Below, one piece after another: positions 17,785 through 24,805 of a stretch of DNA of 64,000 nucleotides (position 1 is the first letter of the stretch; each line of letters starts with the position of its first letter). A program made the translations under genes and the position numbers. The stretch lies in the NCBI RefSeq assembly GCF_965139335.1, contig NZ_CBCSEL010000004.1; one strand, written 5' to 3'. The notes under the pieces were generated by a model that ran no database searches, was not told where the DNA came from, and was given only the letters and a program-made list of their open reading frames with translations. This DNA is from Catellicoccus marimammalium (GTDB lineage Bacteria > Bacillota > Bacilli > Lactobacillales > Catellicoccaceae).

Positions 17785-17897
17785 ATCCCCCTTATCGGGC
17801 TCACAAATGTGTGAATGCGAAAAAGAATCGCAAATTTTCATTTTTCGTTCCAAAACTTCATTCGTTATTTTGGACACTTAACGCTCTTTTTCTACCC
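17785..17897 (-). promoter_or_regulatory. tetrahydrofolate (THF) riboswitch
   Basis: The minus-strand leader between rsmA and folT carries the conserved THF-riboswitch core GCGUUAAGUG and GAAUGAAG...AACGAA. Helices are clear: P2 GAAAAAGA (17892-17885) with UCUUUUUC (17826-17819), and P3 UCCAAAA (17874-17868) with UUUUGGA (17855-17849). P1 is short: GGGU (17897-17894) with GCCC (17800-17797). An extra hairpin UCACA-CAUU-UGUGA (17814-17801) is inserted between P2 and P1. The CCC of P1 can instead pair with GGG of the folT ribosome site. The riboswitch starts only six bases after rsmA, so its promoter lies inside rsmA or it is reached by readthrough. Confidence 0.88.
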
Positions 17898-17902
17898 TTA
17901 AT

Positions 17903-18787
17903 TTAATTTTGCTTACATTCTAACATATGATTTGCTAAGGAAGCAAACTCCTCAATGGATAATGTTTCTCCTCGACGTTTTGGATCAATTTCTGCTAAAG
18001 ATAAGCTTTGTTCTAACCAAGCTTTCGTCGCTTCATCTTTACCAAAAGTATGTAATAAATTATTCCATAACGTTTTACGACGCAATTGGAAAGCAGCCTT
18101 CACTACTTTGAAGAAAAAGTCCTCATCTTTAACTTCTACTAACGGCTGTTGACGACGTTCTAATTTCAAAATCGCAGAATCGACATTTGGTTGAGGTACA
18201 AACGCTGTTTTTGGCACAATAAAAGCAATACTTGCTTCCATATAATATTGCACTGCAATCGATAATGAACCATAAGCTTTTGATTTTGGTTTAGCTTGGA
18301 TTCTTTCTGCTACTTCTTTTTGCATCATTACAACCATTTTTTCTACTGGTAAATCCGACTCTAAAAAATGCATCATAATTGGCGTTGTAATATAGTAAGG
18401 AAGATTTGCGACCACTTGAATCGGTTTTTCTAAATCAAATACTTGACTGGCAATTTCTCGCAAATTCACTTTTAATACATCTTCGTTTACTACAGTGACA
18501 TTATCATAAGGAGCTAAGGTTTCTTCTAAAATCGGTAATAAACGACCATCAATTTCAAAAGCAAGTACTTCTCCTCCAGAACGAGCTAAATGTTCTGTTA
18601 ATGCACCAATTCCTGGACCAACTTCTATAATTTGACTCTCTTTATTTAGCTCTGCCGTAGCGGCGATATGGCGTAAAATATTAGGTTCGGTTAAAAAGTT
18701 TTGTCCTAGACTTTTTTTGAATGAAAATCCATGACGTTGTAAAATTTCTTTTGTTCTAGAAGGACTGGCAATATCCTTTTCTATCAT
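17903..18787 (-). CDS. rsmA: 16S rRNA (adenine-1518/1519-N6)-dimethyltransferase
   Basis: Dimethylates two adjacent adenines in helix 45 of 16S rRNA late in small-subunit assembly; loss gives kasugamycin resistance. 294 residues. The SAM-binding region is KKSLGQNFLTEPNILRHIA and IEVGPGIGALTEHLA, with the catalytic NLPYYITTPI motif near residue 127-136. ATG 18787 has AAAGGAGAAGAAG upstream. It follows rnmV by 12 bases, the standard tatD-rnmV-rsmA order. Confidence 0.97.
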   Translation of the reverse strand: MIEKDIASPSRTKEILQRHGFSFKKSLGQNFLTEPNILRHIAATAELNKESQIIEVGPGIGALTEHLARSGGEVLAFEIDGRLLPILEETLAPYDNVTVVNEDVLKVNLREIASQVFDLEKPIQVVANLPYYITTPIMMHFLESDLPVEKMVVMMQKEVAERIQAKPKSKAYGSLSIAVQYYMEASIAFIVPKTAFVPQPNVDSAILKLERRQQPLVEVKDEDFFFKVVKAAFQLRRKTLWNNLLHTFGKDEATKAWLEQSLSLAEIDPKRRGETLSIEEFASLANHMLECKQN

Positions 18788-18799
18788 TCTTCTTCTCCT

Positions 18800-19357
18800 T
18801 TAATTTTCTATTTTTTCATATTGTATCATGACTGCTTCAATTTGTTCTGTAGTAATTCCAAACATCGCAAGTCTTTTTTGTAATTGTTTTCCATTAGTAT
18901 ATCCAATATGCAATGCTTCTCCTAAATACGCACGTCTTTTCTTCGCATCACTTCCAGCTAATAAACCAAAAGCTTGTAGAAAAGAGCGTGGGATAGATGC
19001 CTTCTCCTTGCGACACGGTGTCGACACACCTTCCAAAGCAGCTAAAATCGCTTCATCACTCGCATGCTCTACTCCTAGACTTCCTTTATGTGCAGGGGCA
19101 GCTTCTTTTTTACTTAAAAAAGCATGCTTTACTTGAGGAAAGTGTTGGGTAATGGTAGTACGAATCTTTTCACCAGAAAAATCTGGATCGGTAAAGACAA
19201 TGACTCCTCGTTGCTCTATTGCTTTTTCAATTAAAGAAAACACTGCTTCATCGATTGCTGAACCATGAGTTTCAATGCAATCTGCTTTTACCACTTGTTG
19301 GACACGAATAATATCATCGCGCCCTTCTACCACGATTAACTCTTTGATTTCTTTCAT
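18800..19357 (-). CDS. rnmV: ribonuclease M5
   Basis: Toprim nuclease that matures 5S rRNA. 185 residues. Toprim motifs are ELIVVEGRDDIIRV (Glu near 10) and VIVFTDPDFSGEKIR (DxD-like). It overlaps the tatD stop in an ATGA arrangement. Its substrate, 5S rRNA, is encoded at the right edge of the window. One complex copy of the dispersed palindrome (19011-19027) lies in the codons for GVSTPCRK. Confidence 0.95.
   Translation of the reverse strand: MKEIKELIVVEGRDDIIRVQQVVKADCIETHGSAIDEAVFSLIEKAIEQRGVIVFTDPDFSGEKIRTTITQHFPQVKHAFLSKKEAAPAHKGSLGVEHASDEAILAALEGVSTPCRKEKASIPRSFLQAFGLLAGSDAKKRRAYLGEALHIGYTNGKQLQKRLAMFGITTEQIEAVMIQYEKIEN
19011..19027. repeat. dispersed palindrome copy: CGACACGGTGTCGACAC
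   Basis: Two overlapping palindromes, CGACAC-G-GTGTCG and GTGTCGACAC, inside rnmV, in otherwise A/T-rich coding sequence. Confidence 0.65.
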
Positions 19358-20142
19358 TTTTCTTCCTCAATTCCAAAAAGAGTGCATGCATTATGCATCG
19401 TTTGTTTTGCAATTTCTTCTGGTGTTACTGCACATAAATCGGCGATATACTCAGCGACATATCGTACGTACGCAGGTTCATTTTGTTTTCCGCGTTTTGG
19501 TACTGGAGCTAAATAAGGAGCATCGGTTTCAATTAAAAACGCTTCTTTTGGTACTTTTTTTGCGGCTTCTTGTACCATTTTTGCATTTTTAAAAGTGACC
19601 ACTCCACTAAAAGAAATATGCATTCCTAAATCTAAAAAGCGCTCCATCCATTCTACATTCCCATTAAAACTATGAATAATTCCTGGTACTTTTTCTTCTT
19701 TTAAAATACGATAAACATCTTCGTAAGCTTCAAAAGAATCTTTTTCTTTTGAACGAGTATGAATGCTCACTGGAAGATGAAGATTACGAGCGATTGCTAA
19801 TTGACGACGAAAAATCTTTTCTTGATCTTCTTTTGGATCTTCCATCCAGTAATAATCCACACCAATTTCTCCTAAAGCCACCACTTTTTCTTCTGCTAAT
19901 TGAGCTTCTAGTTGTTGCTCTGTTTGTTCATTATATTCTTTAATATCTGTGGGATGAAAACCAATAATACTATAAAGTTCAGGAAATTTGGTACTTAAGG
20001 CTAAACTTTGTGCGTTGGTTTCTTGATTACATCCAACAATTGCCATTTTTGTTACACCATTTTCTTTTGCTCGTGCAACATATTCTTCTTCTTTTCCTAA
20101 GAATGCTTCATCATTTAAATGTGTATGGGTATCAAAATACAT
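19354..20142 (-). CDS. tatD: TatD family metal-dependent DNase
   Basis: Metal-dependent hydrolase with DNase activity in the family. 262 residues beginning MYFDTHTHLNDEAFLGK (HxH metal site), then GEIGVDYYW, SIHTRS, IIHSFNG and LIETDAPYLAP. ATG 20142 has AGGTGAGAGAG upstream; 14 in-frame codons upstream run into a hairpin and are rejected. First gene of tatD-rnmV-rsmA. A terminator-like hairpin lies just before it. Confidence 0.94.
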   Translation of the reverse strand: MYFDTHTHLNDEAFLGKEEEYVARAKENGVTKMAIVGCNQETNAQSLALSTKFPELYSIIGFHPTDIKEYNEQTEQQLEAQLAEEKVVALGEIGVDYYWMEDPKEDQEKIFRRQLAIARNLHLPVSIHTRSKEKDSFEAYEDVYRILKEEKVPGIIHSFNGNVEWMERFLDLGMHISFSGVVTFKNAKMVQEAAKKVPKEAFLIETDAPYLAPVPKRGKQNEPAYVRYVAEYIADLCAVTPEEIAKQTMHNACTLFGIEEEK

Positions 20143-20160
20143 CTCTCTCACCTTTCTTTT

Positions 20161-20192
20161 GAAAAGAAAACACTGGACTTTCATCCAGTGTT
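20161..20192 (-). terminator. terminator or attenuator between metG and tatD
   Basis: Stem AACACTGGA / TCCAGTGTT (20169-20177 and 20184-20192) followed on the minus strand by TTTTCTTTTC. It ends metG but sits only 27 bases before the tatD start, so the downstream genes need readthrough or a promoter hidden in this short gap. Confidence 0.8.
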
Positions 20193-20208
20193 CTTTTTTT
20201 GTATCTAA

Positions 20209-22209
20209 TTAGCCAATATCTGAACCATTTGGAATTGACTTTGGTACTTCAATAACGGTTAATTGACCATCATGTTCGGCAGATAAAATCATTCCTTGGC
20301 TGATTTCACCACGTAATTTACGTGGAGTTAAGTTGGCTACAATTACTACTTTTTTCCCAACTAATTCTTCTGGATTTGGATAATATTCTGCAATTCCAGA
20401 TAAAATTTGACGATGTCCTTCATCTCCAGCATCTAAACGGAATTGTAATAATTTATCCGCTCCTTTTACTTTTTGACATTCGATAACTTCTGCTACTTTT
20501 AATTCAACTTGGTCAAAAGTATCAAATTTAATGGATTGTGGTTTAGTAGAAACTAATGTTGTTTCTTCTGGATCCCATTTTTCTTCTTTTGGTAATCCAG
20601 CTTGCATTTGATTTTTAATATATTCCACTTCTTCTTCGATATCTAAGCGTGGGAATAAAGGTTGTCCTTTACTAATCACTTGTGTGTTTTCTGGGAACTC
20701 ACCAAAGTGAATATCTTTAATTGATACAGGTTCTTTCCAAGATAATCCTAATTGTTCAAAGATTTCTTTCGCTGTATTTGGCATTACAGGTTGTAATAAC
20801 AACGCAATTACACGTAAGCTTTCACATAAATGAACCATTACAGAATCTAACGTTGCTTGTTGATCTTCTTCTTTCCATAATTTCCATGGAGTCGTTTCAT
20901 CAATGTATTTATTGGTTACAGAAATTAATTCCCAAACACGATCTAATGCTGTAGTAAATTCCATATGTTCCATTGCTTTATGATAAGAACCAATTAACTC
21001 AGCTGCACGTTTTGAAAGGTTACCATCAAACTCTGTAACAGAAGAATTATATTTTGGCACTTTTCCTTTGCAATATTGGTTCACCATAGCGATGGTACGG
21101 TTTAATAAGTTTCCTAAGTCATTCGCTAAGTCATGGTTCACACGACCCACAAAGTCTTCTGGTGTAAAGACACCATCTGTACCAAATGGAACTGCACGCA
21201 TTAAGTAATAACGTAAAGCATCTAAGCCATAACGAGCTACTAACATTTCTGGATAAACGACGTTTCCTTTTGATTTACTCATCTTACCGTCTTTCATTAA
21301 TAACCAACCATGAGCAAAGACTTGTTTTGGTAATGGTAAATCTAAAGCCATTAACATAATTGGCCAATAAATGGTATGGAAACGAACGATTTCTTTTCCG
21401 ACCATATGTACATTTGCTGGCCAGAATTTATTGAAGTTTGTATCATCATCACTTCCATAACCTAATGCTGTGATGTAGTTTGTTAACGCATCTAACCAAA
21501 CATAGATGACATGTTTTGGATTTGATTTCACTGGAATTCCCCAGTGGAATGTTGTACGAGATACTGCTAAATCCTCTAGTCCTGGTTTAATGAAGTTATT
21601 AATCATTTCATTTTTACGAGAAACTGGTTGAATAAAATCAGGATGATCTTCGTAATATTGTAATAAGCGATCTGCATATTTACCCATTCTGAAGAAGTAG
21701 CATTCTTCTTTCACTAATTCTACTTCATGACCGCTTGGTGCCTTCCCACCAATTACTTTTCCTTCATCATCGTAGTAAACTTCTGCTAATTGTGTTTCTG
21801 TGAAGTATTCTTCGTCCGCTACAGAATACCAACCTTCATATTCGCCAAGATAGATATCATCTTGTTCAATTAAACGTTCAAACATTGCTTGAACTGCTTT
21901 TTCATGGTTTTCATCTGTTGTACGAATGAAGTAGTCGTAAGAAATATCTAATGTATTCCATAATTTTTTCACTTCATGTGCCATGTTGTCGACATACTCT
22001 TGTGGAGTAATGCCTAATGCTTCTGCTTTTTGTTGGATTTTTAATCCATGTTCATCTAATCCAGTTAGATAAAATACATCACAACCCATTAAACGTTTAT
22101 AACGAGCCATTACATCACAAGCAATTGTTGTATATGAGTTCCCGATATGTAACTTTCCACTTGGATAGTAAATCGGTGTAGAGATATAAAACGTTTCTTT
22201 TTCCGTCAT
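20209..22209 (-). CDS. metG: methionyl-tRNA synthetase
   Basis: Charges tRNA-Met. 666 residues. The class I signatures are present: PIYYPSGKLHIGNSYTT (HIGN variant of HIGH) at the N-terminus and KMSKSKGNVVYPE near residue 300. The last about 110 residues form the EMAP/Trbp-like tRNA-binding domain (VELKVAEVIECQKVKGADKLLQ). ATG 22209 has AAGGAAGG upstream. No T-box leader is visible in the 15 bases to the upstream gene. Confidence 0.97.
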   Translation of the reverse strand: MTEKETFYISTPIYYPSGKLHIGNSYTTIACDVMARYKRLMGCDVFYLTGLDEHGLKIQQKAEALGITPQEYVDNMAHEVKKLWNTLDISYDYFIRTTDENHEKAVQAMFERLIEQDDIYLGEYEGWYSVADEEYFTETQLAEVYYDDEGKVIGGKAPSGHEVELVKEECYFFRMGKYADRLLQYYEDHPDFIQPVSRKNEMINNFIKPGLEDLAVSRTTFHWGIPVKSNPKHVIYVWLDALTNYITALGYGSDDDTNFNKFWPANVHMVGKEIVRFHTIYWPIMLMALDLPLPKQVFAHGWLLMKDGKMSKSKGNVVYPEMLVARYGLDALRYYLMRAVPFGTDGVFTPEDFVGRVNHDLANDLGNLLNRTIAMVNQYCKGKVPKYNSSVTEFDGNLSKRAAELIGSYHKAMEHMEFTTALDRVWELISVTNKYIDETTPWKLWKEEDQQATLDSVMVHLCESLRVIALLLQPVMPNTAKEIFEQLGLSWKEPVSIKDIHFGEFPENTQVISKGQPLFPRLDIEEEVEYIKNQMQAGLPKEEKWDPEETTLVSTKPQSIKFDTFDQVELKVAEVIECQKVKGADKLLQFRLDAGDEGHRQILSGIAEYYPNPEELVGKKVVIVANLTPRKLRGEISQGMILSAEHDGQLTVIEVPKSIPNGSDIG
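21987..21994. repeat. short palindrome TGTCGACA
   Basis: Eight-base palindrome inside metG, the shortest form of the dispersed element; could be chance. Confidence 0.3.
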
Positions 22210-22224
22210 TTTCTTTTCCTTCCT

Positions 22225-22536
22225 TTATCTCTTCTTTTTTCCTAACGCTTTACGTTCGTAATGCCACACACTGACTGCATTAACGAATGTAATTACGGTA
22301 AAAATAGCGACAAGCCATCGTGTTGTCTCACCACTTCCAATAGGACTAACATTTAAACGAATTAATAGGATACTAAACCCTAAAATAAACGTTAAAAAAG
22401 TCACTTGGCTGGCAGGACTAAAGATTGCTTCTTTTTGTTCACTATGGGACCACTGCATTACTTTACGGATGTAGTAAATGATTGCAATTAGTGCAACGAG
22501 GCACTCCATAATGACAAGCCACGGGATATTCCCCAT
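22225..22536 (-). CDS. small membrane protein of unknown function
   Basis: I do not recognise this 103-residue protein. Three hydrophobic helices are visible (about residues 5-24, 43-62 and 72-92), with a short polar stretch QWSHSEQKE after the first and a basic tail ERKALGKKKR. ATG 22536 has AAAGGAGTAGTCAA upstream. It lies 15 bases before metG and may be co-transcribed with it. Small proteins of this shape are common in Lactobacillales; no function can be read from it. Confidence 0.75.
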   Translation of the reverse strand: MGNIPWLVIMECLVALIAIIYYIRKVMQWSHSEQKEAIFSPASQVTFLTFILGFSILLIRLNVSPIGSGETTRWLVAIFTVITFVNAVSVWHYERKALGKKKR

Positions 22537-22579
22537 TTGACTACTCCTTTCTTCCTAACACTTAATTGTTTACATTATC

Positions 22580-24367
22580 TCACATTTTGGACGGTTTATC
22601 ATCCTTTCTATGAAAAAAATCATAAACATTATGCGCAACATTTTTAGGAATTCCAATTTGCATAAAGTCTTCTACAGAGGCATTTTTCATTTCACTTAAA
22701 TCAGAAAAATGACTCAGTAATTGTTGTCTTCTTTTCACACCTACACCTGGAATTTCTTGTAAAACGGATTGTAATCCACTTTTTCGTCTTGTCTTTTGAT
22801 GGAAATGTAAGGCATAGCGATGGACTTCCTGTTGGATTTCTTCTAGCAGATGAAAAGCTTCTCTTGCATCTTGTAAAGGAATCTCTTGTAATGGATCGCC
22901 ATATAATAATGCTCTGGTTTGGTGATGCTCATCTTTGACCATTCCTGCAACAGGGATATAAAGTCCTAATTGTTCTTTTAATACCTCTTTTGCAGCTTCA
23001 ACCTGAATTTTTCCTCCATCTACTAACAGTAAGTCTGGTAAAGGTTCTCCTTCTTTTTGCAGACGACTATATCGGCGATATACCACTTCTTTCATCGCGC
23101 GATAGTCATCTCCTTGGCTTTCTTTAATTTTAAACTTACGATATTGTTTTGGTGCTTTTCTTCCATCAATATATACCACTAGACCAGAAACATTATCCTT
23201 TCCTTGCCAATGAGAATTATCAATAGATTCTAAACGATGTAAAAAAGGAAGATGTAGTTTTTCAGCTAATTGATCCCAACCTCTTTTTTGACGTTGTATT
23301 TTTTTATCTTGTAATTCCCATTCATCTTGAAGCTGTTTCGCCGCATTTTTACAAGCTAATTGAACAAATGAATGCTTTTCTCCTCGTTTAGGTACCCGAA
23401 TTGTTGTTGGAATCCATTGCTGTAGCGCATCTATGTCGAGCGACACGGGAACTAATATTTCTTTTGGAACTAAGTTTTGTTGATAAAATTGTAGTAGGTA
23501 GGTCAAGACGGTTTCTTCCACAGAATCTATGCTATAAAAACTATCCATGTCCCGTTGAATCATTTTCCCATGACGAATATGAAAAATTTGAATTCCGATT
23601 TTTCCTTGGCGCACAGCATAACCAACAATATCGCGATCAATGTCTTCGGCATGTGTTACCTTTTGTTCTTCTTTCATCTTTAAAATGGCTTTCCATTCAT
23701 CACGATATTCTGCAGCCATTTCATACTCTTGTTTGGCTGCTGCTTGATTCATTTTTTGTTCTAAGCGTTCGGCAACAGGATCCATGTCGCCTTGAAGAAA
23801 ATGACGTACTTTTTGCACCTCTTTTTGATATTCTTTAGGATCTAATTGAAAATAGTAAGGACAAGAGCATTGATCTAAATGGTGATAAAAACAAGGTTTC
23901 TTTTCATTCGGTCCACACTTACGCAAAGGATAGAGGCGATCTAAGATTTTTTTTGTCTCTTTTGCAGCTTGGATATCTGGATAAGGTCCAAAATATTCTG
24001 CTTGATCTTCTTGTACTTTTCTTGTGATTTTTAATTGAGGATAACGTTCCTTAGTAATTTTTAAATACGGATAGCTCCGGTTATCTTTCAATAAAATATT
24101 ATATTTAGGTTGATTTTCTTGAATTAAATTCATTTCTAAAGCCAAAGCTTCATTTTCTGAACTTGTAACGATATATTCAAAATCTACTAATTCAGCAACT
24201 AGACGTTTCGTCTTTTCATTATGTTCACCTGTAAAGTAAGAACGCACTCGATTTTTTAATGATTTTGCTTTTCCTACATAGATAATCTCATCGGCTTCAT
24301 TATGCATCAAATAACATCCTGGTTGATCAGGTAATAATTTTAATTTGTGTTTGATTAAATCGTTCAT
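22580..24367 (-). CDS. uvrC: excinuclease ABC subunit C
   Basis: Dual-incision nuclease of nucleotide excision repair. 595 residues: an N-terminal GIY-YIG nuclease (GCYLMHNEADEIIYVGKAKSLKNRV, split by the turn), a Cys cluster after KCGPNEKKPCFYHHLDQC, a UVR segment for UvrB binding (QKMNQAAAKQEYEMAAEYRD), the UvrC RNase H-like domain, and C-terminal helix-hairpin-helix repeats (LQEIPGVGVKRRQQLLSHF). ATG 24367 has AGGTGAGAG upstream. A copy of the dispersed palindrome falls at 23434-23445. Confidence 0.97.
   Translation of the reverse strand: MNDLIKHKLKLLPDQPGCYLMHNEADEIIYVGKAKSLKNRVRSYFTGEHNEKTKRLVAELVDFEYIVTSSENEALALEMNLIQENQPKYNILLKDNRSYPYLKITKERYPQLKITRKVQEDQAEYFGPYPDIQAAKETKKILDRLYPLRKCGPNEKKPCFYHHLDQCSCPYYFQLDPKEYQKEVQKVRHFLQGDMDPVAERLEQKMNQAAAKQEYEMAAEYRDEWKAILKMKEEQKVTHAEDIDRDIVGYAVRQGKIGIQIFHIRHGKMIQRDMDSFYSIDSVEETVLTYLLQFYQQNLVPKEILVPVSLDIDALQQWIPTTIRVPKRGEKHSFVQLACKNAAKQLQDEWELQDKKIQRQKRGWDQLAEKLHLPFLHRLESIDNSHWQGKDNVSGLVVYIDGRKAPKQYRKFKIKESQGDDYRAMKEVVYRRYSRLQKEGEPLPDLLLVDGGKIQVEAAKEVLKEQLGLYIPVAGMVKDEHHQTRALLYGDPLQEIPLQDAREAFHLLEEIQQEVHRYALHFHQKTRRKSGLQSVLQEIPGVGVKRRQQLLSHFSDLSEMKNASVEDFMQIGIPKNVAHNVYDFFHRKDDKPSKM
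23434..23445. repeat. dispersed palindrome copy: TGTCG-AG-CGACA
   Basis: Five-base arms around a two-base centre in uvrC, extended by CG on the right and CTA on the left like other copies. Confidence 0.7.
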
Positions 24368-24385
24368 TCTCTCACCTTCTTTACC

Positions 24386-24418
24386 AAAAGAAAAAGGGCT
24401 AGACACCTAGCCCTTCCT
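24386..24418 (-). terminator. terminator after trxA
   Basis: Minus-strand stem AAGGGCTAG / CTAGCCCTT (24107-24115 offset: arms 24407-24415 and 24394-24402 within the 243xx-244xx lines) with loop GTGT, followed by TTTCTTTT. Confidence 0.85.
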
Positions 24419-24432
24419 TTTTATTTGTATTC

Positions 24433-24741
24433 TTAACGATAAGAATTGATAATCTCTAATAATTGTTCTTTTGTATGTAAACCAACAATCGTTTCAACGA
24501 TTTCTCCATCGCGCATTAAGAACATTGTTGGGATACTACGTACACCTAAGCGTTGTGTTGTATCTGGATTTTCATCGATGTTTAATTTATAAACATGAAC
24601 ATCAGTTAACTCGGAAGCTAACTCATCAATGATAGGTCCTTGCATACGACATGGACCACACCAAGGTGCCCAAAAGTCAACTAAACATAGTCCATCAATT
24701 GTTTTTTCTACAAAGTTTGCATCAGTAATTGCTTCTGCCAT
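24433..24741 (-). CDS. trxA: thioredoxin
   Basis: Cytoplasmic disulfide reductase. 102 residues with the active site WCGPC (residues 27-31), preceded by VDFWAP, and the cis-Pro region RSIPTMFL. ATG 24741 has AAAGGAGCGAAGA upstream. It has its own terminator, so it is probably monocistronic or the last gene of a run from mutS2. Confidence 0.97.
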   Translation of the reverse strand: MAEAITDANFVEKTIDGLCLVDFWAPWCGPCRMQGPIIDELASELTDVHVYKLNIDENPDTTQRLGVRSIPTMFLMRDGEIVETIVGLHTKEQLLEIINSYR

Positions 24742-24805
24742 GATTCTTCGCTCCTTTATCTTTCTTCATTCTCATTTTAACATAGGAGAAAAAAGATATC
24801 GAAAA

